Assembly (NCBI GenBank): GCA_007693785.1
Contig: RECY01000023.1
Location: 144,558-208,557, forward strand
Direction: 5' to 3'
DNA length: 64,000 bases
Source: Phycisphaerales bacterium
GTDB taxonomy: Bacteria > Planctomycetota > Phycisphaerae > Phycisphaerales > UBA1924
The notes under the pieces are model-generated. The model was given only the letters and a program-made list of their open reading frames with translations. It was not told the origin of the DNA and searched no databases. This document shows, in pieces, positions 34,920 through 46,099 of the stretch. Every line of letters starts with the position of its first letter. The first letter of the stretch is position 1. Both the position numbers and the translations under genes were made by a program.

Positions 34920-35846
34920 TCAGATCACGATCCAAGTCCCGTACGAGGTCATCATCACCGGTAAGAACGCGATCACGCTCAGCAGCGCCCACACCGGCCA
35001 CCCCATGTGCAGGCGGTAATTCGCGACCATCGCGCGGTTCCAGTACCACGCGAGCCACACGAGGCTGAGCGGGTAGTACACATACCAGATCGGGTTCAGC
35101 AGCCCGTACAACGCGATCAGGTGCGTCATCGCAAGCGGGACGCCCACGCCGCTGAAGAGATACGTCGGCTCGACCAGATCGCTCACCGCGATCCAGAGCA
35201 CGACGCCGATCTCGATCATCATGAAAACGCTGAACACCGTGGTGCTGTACACCGTGGCTCGGATCACGTGCGCCATGCGCAGCTTCGCCCATCGACGGCT
35301 CGTATCCAGCACCGTGAGCATCACCGGGTACGCTAGCAGGGGCCAGAAGAAGGCCAGGACCGTGAGCAACTTATCCAGGGCGTACCAAGCCGCGGGATGC
35401 ATCCCGGCGTACCCATACCGCGCGGGGGTTGGAGCCAGCGTGAAGCCCCAGTGCACCACGCCGATTGCCATGAACTTTATAAAAATCGCTTGCACGCAGA
35501 TCGAAGCCAGGATGAGCACCATCGGGACGCCGAACGCCCACACGCCGAGTCGTCGCCAGCGGATCTCGTGGTGCAGGCGGACGCGCCGCCAGAACAGGTT
35601 CGGGATCGCGAGCCAGAGGAGCGTGCGCACGAATGCGCGGACGCGCCGCCCACGCGGCTCGTGCTCCCAGAAGCCGTTCAAACGCTGATACTTCGGGTTC
35701 AGCGCGTCCCGGCAGAGAAACCCGTGCCCGCACTCCGAGCACGTCAACTCCATCGGGCACCGCGCCGGCGCCTGGCGACCCCACGACGCGACCTCCCCGG
35801 CCAGGTCATAACCACAACGCGGGCAGCTCGCCGGTCGCTCGGGCAT
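34920..35846 (-). CDS. Zinc-ribbon multi-pass membrane protein, tandem paralogue 3
   Basis: A 308-residue first gene of the tandem set. Ribbon [20 protein letters not shown] with [13 protein letters not shown], then [20 protein letters not shown], six hydrophobic stretches and [22 protein letters not shown] 35846. Closest in sequence to paralogue 1. No operator or promoter could be recognised upstream; it lies 90 bases after the Bax-inhibitor gene on the same strand. Confidence 0.8.
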   Translation of the reverse strand: MPERPASCPRCGYDLAGEVASWGRQAPARCPMELTCSECGHGFLCRDALNPKYQRLNGFWEHEPRGRRVRAFVRTLLWLAIPNLFWRRVRLHHEIRWRRLGVWAFGVPMVLILASICVQAIFIKFMAIGVVHWGFTLAPTPARYGYAGMHPAAWYALDKLLTVLAFFWPLLAYPVMLTVLDTSRRWAKLRMAHVIRATVYSTTVFSVFMMIEIGVVLWIAVSDLVEPTYLFSGVGVPLAMTHLIALYGLLNPIWYVYYPLSLVWLAWYWNRAMVANYRLHMGWPVWALLSVIAFLPVMMTSYGTWIVI

Positions 35847-35936
35847 GTCGCCCAGCCTACCGGAGCCGCCCGCGTGAGGGGTGGGTTCGTGATGGGCAGG
35901 TTCGCGCGTGGCAGGCGGGCGCCTGCCCCGGCGGGA

Positions 35937-36770
35937 TCAGTCCCCGCCGCGGAGCTTGGCGAGCAGACGCAAGATCTCGATGTACAGCCAGACGAGCGTC
36001 ACGAGCAGTCCCGCCCCGGCGTACCACTCCATGTACTTCGGCAGCCGCTGCTGCGCCCCGGCCTCGATGAACTGGAAATCCAGGATCAGGAACAGGCTCG
36101 CCAGCCCGACCAGCAGCAGGCTGAACCCGATGCCTAGCGGCGAGCTGTCGGCGTACAGGTTCGGGAGCCCCAGATTGAAGAACCCGTTCCCCACAATCAA
36201 CGCCAGCATGTAGAGCAAGACCGCGCCGAGGGCGCACATCATGATCTTCGCCATCATCCCGCCGATGCGGACCAGCCCCGTCGCGTACGCCATCAGCAAG
36301 CCCGCGAGCACGCCGAAGGTCAGCAGCACGGCCTGGAAGATCATCCCCGTCGCTTCGGGGTTGACCGCCGCCCCGCTCTCGCTCGGCCCCAGCCAGCGGG
36401 CCGCGATGAAGATGCTGAACCCCGAGACGTACACGCCCTGCAAAATCGCGTAAACCGGCGCAAGGAACGGGCTCAGCTTGTGCACAAAGCTCATGCCGAG
36501 GAAGACCAGCAGCCCGACCAGGGCCGCCCCGATGCTGATCCCGATCAGCCCGCCGAAGTTGCCGTTGTTCGCCATGCCCGAGAGCGGCGTCCAGGCCACG
36601 ACGGCCGTCGAGATGCACAGCCCGACGAGGATCGCCGTCGCCGTCACCGTCCCGTTGATCGTCATGACCCTCGCCGGCGCGTCGAGCGTCCGCCCGTCGC
36701 CCGAGGCCAGGTCGTCCCAACGCTGCGGGTTCTCAAAACCCCGGAGCGCGGGGTTCGCGGTTCGAATCAT
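35937..36770 (-). CDS. Bax inhibitor-1/YccA family membrane protein
   Basis: A 277-residue protein with about seven hydrophobic segments, of the YccA/BI-1 (LFG) family. The N-terminus MIRTANPALRGF is the NPALRxF signature of the bacterial subfamily; FILDFQFIEAGA and PKYMEWYAGAGLLVTLVWLY near the end carry the conserved di-aspartate/aspartate region for the calcium/pH-sensing core. Homologues are cation leak channels or protease modulators. ATG 36770 has GGAGG seven bases upstream. Confidence 0.92.
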   Translation of the reverse strand: MIRTANPALRGFENPQRWDDLASGDGRTLDAPARVMTINGTVTATAILVGLCISTAVVAWTPLSGMANNGNFGGLIGISIGAALVGLLVFLGMSFVHKLSPFLAPVYAILQGVYVSGFSIFIAARWLGPSESGAAVNPEATGMIFQAVLLTFGVLAGLLMAYATGLVRIGGMMAKIMMCALGAVLLYMLALIVGNGFFNLGLPNLYADSSPLGIGFSLLLVGLASLFLILDFQFIEAGAQQRLPKYMEWYAGAGLLVTLVWLYIEILRLLAKLRGGD

Positions 36771-37094
36771 CTGCGGACCTCCTCTAAACACAACTGCAGA
36801 CCGCCCCGAACGCGGACGACCCACGCACCATTCTCGCGGCACCATCGCCCGACGCCCGCGGCTTCTGCAGAATCAGCAAACATCATACCAACACGCAGGG
36901 GCCGAGCCGCACTCGGGGCGTATCGTTTCCCGCCGTCGCGGCCCTCGCCCGCCCGGGCGTCCCACACTTCTCCCGCGACCGGGTGAAACCCACGACCCGC
37001 TCGCCCCAACACACACCCTGCCGCACCTGCCGCGCGACAGCCCCCATGCCCCGCGCCCTACCAACCGGCTTCGGGCGCCCCTCGGAGATCGACC
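36771..37094. other. Divergent intergenic region
   Basis: 324 bases between the Bax-inhibitor gene and the export operon. It must contain promoters for both, but I cannot identify a convincing pair. GGAG seven bases before the GTG at 37095 is the only clear signal. Confidence 0.4.
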
Positions 37095-38417
37095 GTGCGA
37101 AAGTGGCTCATCGGGATCGTGCTGCTGGTGCTCGTGCTCGGGGGCCTCGTGCTCGGGGGGGTGATGCTCCGGGGCGCGGGCGCGTCCGACGCCACCGAAG
37201 CCGGCGCCGGCGGGTGGTCGCGCCTGACAAGCCGCCAGCCCGGCACCACCGAGGTCATGCTGCGCGAGGCCGTCACGGGCGACCTGGCGCGGACCGTCGC
37301 CGCCCCGGGCTCGATCGAGCCGCGGACCAACGTCGCGATCTCGGCCCAGGTCTCGGCGCGGATCATCGCCCTCCCCTTCCGCGAGGGAGACACCGTCGAA
37401 GCCGGCGACGTGATGGTGCGTCTGGACGCGCGCGACCTGGCCGCCGCCCTCGCCTCGGCCGAGGCCCAGCTCAAGAGCGAAGAGGCCCGCCTCGACGGCG
37501 CCCGCGCCGGGTTCATCCGCGCCCAGGCCGCCTTCGGGCGCGCCCGCGAACTCTTCGACTCCAAAGACATCGCCAAGGCGGACCTGGACATGGCCGAAGC
37601 CGAGTATCTCTCGGCCCGCAGCCAGCTCGGCATGGCCGAGCAGGGCATCGAGATCGCCAAAGCCGCCATCGCCCAACGCGAGAAGGACCTCGACAACGCC
37701 ATCATCACCAGCCCTATTGCCGGCACCATCACCAACCTCAACACCGAGGTCGGCGAGACCGTCATCGTCGGCACCACCAACAACCCCGGCTCGATCATCA
37801 TGGAGATCGCCGACCTCGGCGTCATGCTCCTCAAAGCCCAGGTGGACGAGACCAACATGGCCGCCGTCGAGCCCGGGCAACGCGCCCGCGTCTACATCAA
37901 CGCCTACCCCGACATCACCTTCGAAGGCCACGTCCAACGCATCGGGCTCAAGCGCCAGGTCGCTCAGGACGGCGTCGGCTACTTCGACACCGAGATCCTC
38001 CTCGAACCCCACGACGACGCGCCGATCCTCCGATCCGGGCTGACCGCCAACACCGAGATCGAGGTCGAACGCCTGTTCGACGTCGTCAAGGTCCCCAGCC
38101 AGGCCGTGCTCGATCGGCGCATCGACGAACTCCCGCGCGAGGTCGTGGACGCGAGCCCGCACGCCGACGCGGCCCGCACCTTCGCCCGCGTCGTCTTCGT
38201 GATGACCGACGCCGGCGAGGCCCACGCCCGCCCGGTCCGCACCGGCCCGAGCGATCTGACCGAGACCGCGATCCTCGCAGGGCTGGAGGCGGGCGAACGC
38301 GTCGTCGTCGGGCCCTTCCGAGAGCTGGTCAACCTCAAGCACGGGCAAAAACTCAGAGACCGCGACGCGCCGAAGCCCACCGCAACCAGCGACGACGCGT
38401 CCCACACGCCCGGATAA
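37095..38417 (+). CDS. Periplasmic adaptor (MacA/HlyD-type membrane-fusion protein)
   Basis: A 440-residue adaptor linking an inner-membrane transporter to an outer-membrane channel. Residues 5-25 are the membrane anchor. Then come a beta-barrel/lipoyl half (PGSIEPRTNVAISAQVSARI), a long coiled-coil hairpin (about 105-215, AEAQLKSEEARLDGARAGFI and neighbours), the second lipoyl half (SPIAGTITNLNTEVGETV), and the beta-barrel with VEPGQRARVYINAYPD. The C-terminus carries a helical extension with VFVMTDAGEAHARPVRTG. GTG start with GGAG seven bases upstream. First gene of a four-gene operon (MacA, MacB-type ATPase, permease, TolC-like). Confidence 0.92.
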   Translation: MRKWLIGIVLLVLVLGGLVLGGVMLRGAGASDATEAGAGGWSRLTSRQPGTTEVMLREAVTGDLARTVAAPGSIEPRTNVAISAQVSARIIALPFREGDTVEAGDVMVRLDARDLAAALASAEAQLKSEEARLDGARAGFIRAQAAFGRARELFDSKDIAKADLDMAEAEYLSARSQLGMAEQGIEIAKAAIAQREKDLDNAIITSPIAGTITNLNTEVGETVIVGTTNNPGSIIMEIADLGVMLLKAQVDETNMAAVEPGQRARVYINAYPDITFEGHVQRIGLKRQVAQDGVGYFDTEILLEPHDDAPILRSGLTANTEIEVERLFDVVKVPSQAVLDRRIDELPREVVDASPHADAARTFARVVFVMTDAGEAHARPVRTGPSDLTETAILAGLEAGERVVVGPFRELVNLKHGQKLRDRDAPKPTATSDDASHTPG

Positions 38418-38427
38418 ACCGCACGCC

Positions 38428-39242
38428 GTGACCATCCGCATCCGCCAACTCGAAAAGACCTACAAGGTCGGCGTCGAAAAGGTCCACGCCCTCCGCGGCA
38501 TCGACCTCGACGTCGAGCGCAACGAGTTCGTCGCGATCATGGGCGCCTCCGGCTCCGGCAAGTCCACCCTCATGAACATCCTCGGCTGCCTCGACAAGCC
38601 GACCGCCGGCAGCTACGAGCTCAACGACCACCCCACGCACAAAATGGGCGCGGCCCGACTCGCCAAAGTCCGCAACCGCGAGATCGGGTTCATCTTCCAG
38701 TCCTTCGAGCTGCTGCCGAGGCAGTCCTCGCTGCGGAACGTGATGCTCCCGATGCTCTACTCGCCGGCGCACATGTTCAGCGCCCGGCGCCGAGCCAAGG
38801 CCGCCCTCGACCGCGTCGGGCTCGCCGACCGCGCCGGGCACCGCCCCAACCAGCTCTCGGGCGGGCAGCGCCAGCGCGTCGCGATCGCCCGGGCGCTGGT
38901 CAACGAACCCGCGATCCTGCTGGCCGACGAGCCGACGGGCAACCTCGACAGCAAGACGACCGACGAGATCATCGCCCTGTTCAAGCAGCTCCACGCCGAG
39001 GGGCAGACGATCGTGATCGTGACGCACGAGGAGGACGTCGCCGGGCACGCCGAACGGATCGTGCGCCTGCGCGACGGCGAGATCCTGAGCGACGAGCGGA
39101 CCGCCGACGACCCGATCCACCGGGACTGGCTGGAGCGCGTGGCGCGGACGAACGAGACCGCCAAGGCCGTGCGCGAGGACAAGGCCGCCCTCGCCGCCCG
39201 AGCCGCCGGGGAGACCGCGAACCGCGGCGCGGAGGCCGCCCC

Positions 39243-39246
<4 letters not shown>
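38428..39246 (+). CDS. ABC transporter ATPase (MacB/LolD type)
   Basis: A 272-residue ATPase driving the adjoining permease. Walker [10 protein letters not shown] (about 38-46), Q-loop [13 protein letters not shown], signature [15 protein letters not shown] (about 145), Walker [17 protein letters not shown]-loop VIVTHEED. The C-terminal 35 residues are an Ala/Arg/Glu-rich extension. GTG start ten bases after the adaptor. The next gene overlaps by four bases. Confidence 0.94.
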
Positions 39247-40484
<1,238 letters not shown>

Positions 40485-40516
40485 ACACCGCCATGACCGA
40501 GGGGGACCGCACGACC

Positions 40517-42322
40517 ATGCCGCGCCACAGATCATCACCCCGCGCCGCCGGCGCGTTGCTGCTCGCCGCCTGCGCGCTCCCCGCCTGCTCCGCCAACCCG
40601 CTCGCCTCCAGCGACCGCGACTACGGTCGACGCATCGCCGCCCCCGAGCGCACGCGCGAGATCGACGCCTTCCGACCCGAGGACTTCCTGACCCGCCCCA
40701 CGCGCACGCTCGACGAGGCCGCCGCCGAGGCCGATGCGCTCCGCACCCGCGCGCCGCTCTTCGACGACCGCGCCCGAGTGGAGCTGGCGATCGAGGACGT
40801 CCGGGCCGCGGCCCTCAGCAACAACCTCGACCTCCGCGTCGCGCTCGTCGCCCCCGCGATCGCCCGCGCCCGCCTCTCCGAAGAAGAAGCCGCGTTCGAG
40901 GCCACCTTCACCACCGACTTCCGCTGGACCGAGACCGACGCCGCCACCGCGACGGATCTCGCCAGCGCCCAGGCCCGCGTCCAGCGCCTCGTCCCCGCGA
41001 TCGACGTCCCCCTCCGCACCGGCGGCACCGCCCGCGTCGCCCTGCCCATGAGCCGTAGCAGCGACAACAACCAGTTCCGCACGCTCAACCCCGCCTATAC
41101 CACCGACCTCGAGTTCTCCATCAGCCACCAACTCCTCCGCGGGGCCGGGCGTCGCGCCAACACGCACGCGATCCGCGTCGCCGCCTACGACCGGCGCGCC
41201 ACGCTCGCGCAGACCAAGGTCGAAGCGATCCGTCAGCTCGCCAACACCGACCGCGCCTATTGGCGACTCTTCCGCGCCCGTGCCGAGCTCGACGTCGCCC
41301 AGCAGCAGCTCGAACTCGCGCAGTCGCAGCTCGAACGCGCCGAGCGCCAGGCGAACGCGGGCGCGGTGCCGGAGATCGAGGTCATCCGCGCCCAGGCCGG
41401 CGTCGCCTCACGCCTCGAGGGCATCTTCATCGCCCACGCCGACGTGCTCCGCACGCAACGCGAGCTCAAACGCCTGATCAACGCGCCGGAGCTCGACATC
41501 GGCGGGCAAGCGGCCCTGGTCACCACGACCGACCCGGAGCCCGTCGAACTCCTCTTCGACGCCGAGGGCCTCGCCGCGGCCGCGCTCGAGCGCCGCATGG
41601 AGCTGCTCGAGCTCGAGCTCCGCCTCGCGCAGGACGCCAGCACCATCGAGTTCACCGAGAACCAGGCCCTGCCGCTGCTCACCGCCGACTACACCTACCG
41701 CATCAACGGCCTCGGCGGCACGCTCGGCGACAGCTTCGAGCTCATGAGCGACCGCGACTTCACCGACTGGGAGCTCGGCCTGCGCGCCCAGATCCCCATC
41801 GGCAACGAGGCCGCCAAGAGCCGCGTCCGCGCCGCCATCCTCACACGCCTCCAACGACTCCGCACGCAGCAGGCCCGCCAAGTCGCCATCCGCCAAGAGG
41901 TCTACGACGCCGTCGATCAGACGCGCTCCACCTGGCAACGCGTCCTCGCCGCCCGCCAGAGCGTCGTGCTCAACACGCGCGCCTTCGAAGCCGAGCAACG
42001 ACAGTTCGGCGTCGGGCGCGCCACCAGCAACGACGTCCTCGAAGCCGCCGCCGCCCTCGCCGACGCGCAGGTCGCCGAGATCCGCGCCATCACCGACTAC
42101 CAGCTCGCCAAGATCGACCTCGCCGTCGCCACCGGCATGCTCCTCGGCGCCGCCGGCGTCCGCTTTGACGAGGAAACCTACGAACCCGCAAACTTTCAAG
42201 CCGCCAAAGACGCACCCCCGAGCGACAAGCCCGACGACCAACAACCCGAACTGCTCGAGGCCACCACCAGCTTCATCAACGTCGCCCCCGAAGCCCCCAA
42301 GCCCGACCGCGGCCCGGAATAG
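40517..42322 (+). CDS. TolC-family outer-membrane efflux protein (lipoprotein)
   Basis: A 601-residue outer-membrane channel of the TolC/OprM type. The N-terminus [20 protein letters not shown] with LPAC is a lipoprotein signal. Two long coiled-coil repeats follow, the first with [20 protein letters not shown] and the second with [14 protein letters not shown]...[20 protein letters not shown], both standard OEP domains. The C-terminal 60 residues are Pro/Glu/Asp-rich. ATG 40517 is chosen for its positively charged signal n-region; an in-frame ATG at 40493 is the alternative. Last gene of the export operon. Confidence 0.9.
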   Translation: MPRHRSSPRAAGALLLAACALPACSANPLASSDRDYGRRIAAPERTREIDAFRPEDFLTRPTRTLDEAAAEADALRTRAPLFDDRARVELAIEDVRAAALSNNLDLRVALVAPAIARARLSEEEAAFEATFTTDFRWTETDAATATDLASAQARVQRLVPAIDVPLRTGGTARVALPMSRSSDNNQFRTLNPAYTTDLEFSISHQLLRGAGRRANTHAIRVAAYDRRATLAQTKVEAIRQLANTDRAYWRLFRARAELDVAQQQLELAQSQLERAERQANAGAVPEIEVIRAQAGVASRLEGIFIAHADVLRTQRELKRLINAPELDIGGQAALVTTTDPEPVELLFDAEGLAAAALERRMELLELELRLAQDASTIEFTENQALPLLTADYTYRINGLGGTLGDSFELMSDRDFTDWELGLRAQIPIGNEAAKSRVRAAILTRLQRLRTQQARQVAIRQEVYDAVDQTRSTWQRVLAARQSVVLNTRAFEAEQRQFGVGRATSNDVLEAAAALADAQVAEIRAITDYQLAKIDLAVATGMLLGAAGVRFDEETYEPANFQAAKDAPPSDKPDDQQPELLEATTSFINVAPEAPKPDRGPE

Positions 42323-42324
42323 CC

Positions 42325-42382
42325 CGCTCCCCCACCCCTGCGGGGGGGGAGCTGTCGGCGTAGCCGCCTGAGGGGGCCGTCC
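42325..42382. repeat. Palindromic repeat, variant family D'
   Basis: CCCCCACCCCTGCGGGGGG forms the hairpin and is followed by GAGCTGTCGGCGTAGCCGCC and TGAGGGGGC. It lies between the TolC and P-type ATPase stops. The tail matches 54968 and 58898. Confidence 0.7.
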
Positions 42383-42408
42383 CACCATTGCTCACAGCCG
42401 CCCCACGC

Positions 42409-44817
42409 TCAGCGCCCGCGCAGCAGCCGCAGCGCGTTCAGCACCACCACGATCGTCGACCCCTCGTGCAGCAGCACCGCAACCCCCAGCGGCGCGATCC
42501 CCACTGCGCCCAGCGGGGCGATCAGCGCGATCACGACCAGCGCGATCGCCAGATTCTGACGCACCACCGCGTTCGACCGGCGGCTCAGCGTGTGCGCATC
42601 CGCCAAGCGGCGCAGGTCGTTGCCCATCAGCGCCACGTCGGCCGTTTCCACCGCCGCGTCCGCGCCTGCCGCGCCCATCGCGACGCCCACCGTGGCGCGG
42701 GCCAGCGCCGGCGCGTCGTTCACACCGTCACCGATCATCGCGACCGAGCCGTGCTCGCGCAGCAACGCTTCCACCTCCCGCACCTTGTCCCCGGGGTGCA
42801 GCTCCGCACGCACACTGTCAACCCCCACCGCCTCGCCCACGCGCCGCGCCGGGCCCTCGCGATCGCCCGTCAGCATCACCAGCGTGCGCACGCCGCCGTC
42901 GCGCAGCCTCGCCACGGCCTCCGCCGCCGAGGGTCGCACCTCGTCACCCAGCGCGATCACCGCGACCGGCTCGCCCCCGACATGCACCACAGCCGTCGTG
43001 CGCCCCTCCCGCTCAGCACGTTCGACCGCCTCGCGCACGCCGACGGGCCACGCCGACGCGTCCTCCCCCGCCCCCGCCCGCGCGATCTCCACACGCACGC
43101 CCTCCACCACGCCCGACGCCCCGCGCCCCGGCGTCTGCGCCACCTCCGACGCCTCGGGCAACGACCCGAACCGTGCGCGCGCCTCCTCCGCGATCGCCTC
43201 AGCCAGCGGGTGCGTCACCCGTGCCTCCACCGCGCCCGCAAGGCGCAGCGCATCCTCAAACCCGGGCTCCGCGTACACCTCGTGCACGCTGGGTTTGCCC
43301 GCGGTCAGCGTCCCCGTCTTATCCAGCGCGATCGCGCGCACGCGCCCGAGCGATTCCAGGTGCGCCCCGCCCTTGAACAGCACGCCGAGCCGCGCCCCGC
43401 GCGCGACGCCGCACAGCACCGTCGCCGGCGTCCCGATCGCCAGCGCGCACGGGCTGGCCGCGGTCATGAACGCCATCGACCGGTAGAACGCCACGCCCCA
43501 CGACACCTCGAACACCAACGGCTGCACGAGAAACACCCCCGCCGTCAGCACGAACACCAGCGGCACGTACCACGCCTCGATGCGCTCGGTAAAGCTCTGA
43601 GCCGCCGACTTTGCCCCGCGAGCCTCGGCCACCATCTGCATGATCTTCGCGACCGTCGACTCCCCCGCCGGCTTCGTCACACGCACGCACAGCAGCCCGC
43701 CCGCATTCAGCGTCCCCGCGAACACCGCATCGCCCGTGCGCTTCTCGACCGGGATCGGCTCGCCCGTCACCGTCGACTCGTCCACCGCGCTCACGCCCTC
43801 GATCACCTCGCCGTCCAGCGGCAGGCGGTCGTACGGGCGCACCAGGATCTCCGATCCCACCACAACGTCTTCAACGGCTACCGTCTCGACCGCGCCGTCC
43901 GCGCGCACGAGCTGCGCGGTATCCGGCGCGAGCTCGCCGAGCGCATGGACCGCGCGCTCCGCGTGCCCGAGGGCCGCGTGCTCGCCCGCCGCCCCGAGCC
44001 CGAAGAGAAACAGCAGGAACACGCCTTCTTCCGGGTGCCCGATCGACGCCGCCCCGATCGCCGCGGCGAACATCAGCACATCGATGTTGACCTTGAACGA
44101 GCGCACGCTCGCGAGCGCCTCGGGGAACGTCTTCCGGCTCGTCAGAAACGCCGCCGCCGCGAGCAGCGACCAACGCGCCCCCTCATTGGCCGTTGCCCCC
44201 AGCGGCGCGAACCACCCAACGAGCCACCCGACCACCAGCACGACACCCCCGGCGAGCGCGAACGCAACATCCGGCTGCGCGCGCAGAAACCCGACCGTGC
44301 GCGCCACGCGACCGCGATCACGAACCAGGTCGCGCGCGCGGACCCGTTCCAACTCGGTGCTCAGCGTCAGCTCGACGGGCGCGGGCGAGACGCGCCGCGC
44401 CCCCGCGACGTCCGCCGTCACGCCGAGCGGCGCGAGCGTTTCGGCGATCTGCCCGATCGGGCACGCCCCGGGCCAGAACCGCAGCGTTACCCCGCCCGGC
44501 GAGACGCGGGCAGTCGCGTCGAGCCGCAGCGCATCGACACGTTCCTGCGCACGCTGCGCGTCCTCGCGCCTCGCGATCCCCGACAGCGGCACCAGCAGCG
44601 TCACCGGCTCCGTCGCCCGCGGCACCGGGCGCGGATCGATCCGAGTCCACCCGCGATCACGCCACCCGCGCGAGCGACGCGCAACCGGCGAGCCCGCAAC
44701 GCCGCCGCCCGCGCACACCGCGCACACCTGCGCGTGACCGGGCGTCCCGCACGGCGGCAGCGTCTCCAGCGAGATCGGCTCCCGCACCGTCCCAGAATCG
44801 TGCTCGGCACCGGGCAT
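42409..44817 (-). CDS. P1B-4-type heavy-metal (Co/Zn/Fe) exporting ATPase
   Basis: An 802-residue P-type ATPase. Conserved sites: TGEPIP (actuator), SPCALAIGTPA in the sixth membrane segment, DKTGTLTAGKP (phosphorylation Asp), THPLAEA, MLTGDRE and MIGDGVNDAPAL. The SPC motif together with HEGSTIVVVLNALRLL at the C-terminus places it in subgroup P1B-4 (CoaT/CtpD/PfeT), which exports cobalt, zinc or iron, rather than the CPC copper group. The N-terminal 90 residues have several Cys/His (CGTPGHAQVCAVCAGG) but no classic heavy-metal-associated fold. ATG 44817 overlaps the upstream gene stop in TGATG, so it is the last gene of an overlapping operon. Confidence 0.93.
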   Translation of the reverse strand: MPGAEHDSGTVREPISLETLPPCGTPGHAQVCAVCAGGGVAGSPVARRSRGWRDRGWTRIDPRPVPRATEPVTLLVPLSGIARREDAQRAQERVDALRLDATARVSPGGVTLRFWPGACPIGQIAETLAPLGVTADVAGARRVSPAPVELTLSTELERVRARDLVRDRGRVARTVGFLRAQPDVAFALAGGVVLVVGWLVGWFAPLGATANEGARWSLLAAAAFLTSRKTFPEALASVRSFKVNIDVLMFAAAIGAASIGHPEEGVFLLFLFGLGAAGEHAALGHAERAVHALGELAPDTAQLVRADGAVETVAVEDVVVGSEILVRPYDRLPLDGEVIEGVSAVDESTVTGEPIPVEKRTGDAVFAGTLNAGGLLCVRVTKPAGESTVAKIMQMVAEARGAKSAAQSFTERIEAWYVPLVFVLTAGVFLVQPLVFEVSWGVAFYRSMAFMTAASPCALAIGTPATVLCGVARGARLGVLFKGGAHLESLGRVRAIALDKTGTLTAGKPSVHEVYAEPGFEDALRLAGAVEARVTHPLAEAIAEEARARFGSLPEASEVAQTPGRGASGVVEGVRVEIARAGAGEDASAWPVGVREAVERAEREGRTTAVVHVGGEPVAVIALGDEVRPSAAEAVARLRDGGVRTLVMLTGDREGPARRVGEAVGVDSVRAELHPGDKVREVEALLREHGSVAMIGDGVNDAPALARATVGVAMGAAGADAAVETADVALMGNDLRRLADAHTLSRRSNAVVRQNLAIALVVIALIAPLGAVGIAPLGVAVLLHEGSTIVVVLNALRLLRGR

Positions 44818-45332
44818 CACCCGATCGTATCGACCGATCCGCCCGCGCCCTTCGACGACACACCCGCAGAATCCACATGAGAACCCGTCGCGACAGCTCC
44901 CTGGTGATGCCGCCACGCCCCCAGCAGGATCAGCCCGAACGGGATCCACCAGACCAGATCATTCGTGAGAATCGTCCAGCCGAACGAGATCGGGAAGATC
45001 TGCTTGATCAACACCGCGTCCACAAACCCGATGGGGCCGAAAATCTTGCCCAGCAGCCCCACGAGCACGATCGGCCAGTGCCGGTACGGGTCACCCGCCG
45101 CGATCCAGTACCCTACGCCGTAGACGCCGACGATCATCCCGATGCACTGCCACAGCGGCACCGTGAAGTTCCCCGGCGCGTCCATCTCGGAAACGTCCAC
45201 CCCGAGCACGCGAAAAAACGCGACCGGGAAGAGCACCACCAGCCCGCCCCAGAGCACGTTGTAGATCCCCGCAAGGCGCAGCACGACGCGCATCCACGGG
45301 CGCGGCTCGTCCGCGGGCGCGAGCGTGCTCAC
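44817..45332 (-). CDS. Small four-helix membrane protein between SDR and metal ATPase
   Basis: A 171-residue membrane protein with four hydrophobic segments and the conserved pattern RLAGIYNVLWGGLVVLFP, WQCIGMIVGVYGVGYWIAA, RHWPIVLVGLLGKIFGPIGF and TNDLVWWIPFGLILL. Relatives are common in planctomycetes and acidobacteria and are often labelled alkyl hydroperoxide reductase without support; I see no redox motif. The GTG at 45332 overlaps the SDR stop by four bases and its own TGA overlaps the ATPase ATG, so it is translationally coupled on both sides. Confidence 0.85.
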   Translation of the reverse strand: MSTLAPADEPRPWMRVVLRLAGIYNVLWGGLVVLFPVAFFRVLGVDVSEMDAPGNFTVPLWQCIGMIVGVYGVGYWIAAGDPYRHWPIVLVGLLGKIFGPIGFVDAVLIKQIFPISFGWTILTNDLVWWIPFGLILLGAWRHHQGAVATGSHVDSAGVSSKGAGGSVDTIG

Positions 45333-46099
45333 ATCTTCACCCGCGTCTTGATGCGGCTCAGCCCGCCGTCCATCCCAAAGTTCTGCCCCGTCACCCAGCC
45401 CGCGTCGCCCGATATCAGCCACGCCGCCAAGCTCGCGACCTCGTCCGGCTCGCCGATCCGCCCGAGCGCGTGCATCGCCTCCGAAGCCTTCTTCGCCATC
45501 TCGTTGCCCGTGATCGCCTTCGCCCCCGGCGTGTTCACCAGCCCCGGGGCGATCGTGTTAAACCGGATCCCCTGCGGCGCGTACGTTGCGCTCGCCGAGA
45601 GCGCCAGCGCCTGCACCGCGCCCTTCGCCGCCGCGATCGCCTCGTGGTTCGGGATCCCCGCGTTCGCGGCGGCCGTCGAGAACAGCACCACGCTCCCACC
45701 CGTCTGACGCATCGCCTTCGCCGCCCCGCGCACGACGCCAATCGAGCTCCAGAGGTTGAGGCGCAGCGTGCGCTCAAACTCCTCATCCGTCGTCAGGTGC
45801 GCCGGCTTGAGCACGATGCTCCCCACGCAGTTCGCCACCGCTCCGACCGAGCCGAACGCCTTATTCGTGCGCTCGATCCACGCCTCCACCTGCCCCGCGT
45901 CCGTCGCGTCGATCGCCTCGGCGACGTGCTCGCCCTCGCCGGGCGCGTCGAGCTCGCCCGCGAGCGCGCGCACGCGGTCGGCGTCGGTCGCCGCGAGGGC
46001 GAGGCGCGTGCCCCCGCCCGCAAGGCGTTTTGCAAGGCGGCTGCCGATCCCACCGGTCGCGCCGAGAACCATCGCCGTCTTCGGGAATGTGCCGCTCAT
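45329..46099 (-). CDS. Short-chain dehydrogenase/reductase
   Basis: A 256-residue NAD(P)-dependent SDR. Glycine-rich cofactor loop VLGATGGIGSRLA (about 11-23), an NAG-like position replaced by NCVGS, and C-terminal PGLVNTPGAKAI and GWVTGQNFGMDGG. The canonical YxxxK is shifted: the region reads AAANAGIPNHEAIAAAKGAV, where the usual Tyr is His. The catalytic Tyr may therefore be replaced, an oddity to check. ATG 46099 has GGAGGG nine bases upstream. First gene of the SDR-membrane protein-metal ATPase operon. Confidence 0.88.
   Translation of the reverse strand: MSGTFPKTAMVLGATGGIGSRLAKRLAGGGTRLALAATDADRVRALAGELDAPGEGEHVAEAIDATDAGQVEAWIERTNKAFGSVGAVANCVGSIVLKPAHLTTDEEFERTLRLNLWSSIGVVRGAAKAMRQTGGSVVLFSTAAANAGIPNHEAIAAAKGAVQALALSASATYAPQGIRFNTIAPGLVNTPGAKAITGNEMAKKASEAMHALGRIGEPDEVASLAAWLISGDAGWVTGQNFGMDGGLSRIKTRVKM

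Noticed and set aside
36752..36770. GGTTCGAATC resembling a tRNA T-loop
   Set aside because: No acceptor, D or anticodon arms fold around it; it encodes the MIRTANP start of the Bax-inhibitor protein on the other strand.
42388..44880. Plus-strand frame of about 830 codons over the metal ATPase
   Set aside because: Antisense to a well-supported P-type ATPase; composition is Arg/His/Pro-rich and meaningless.
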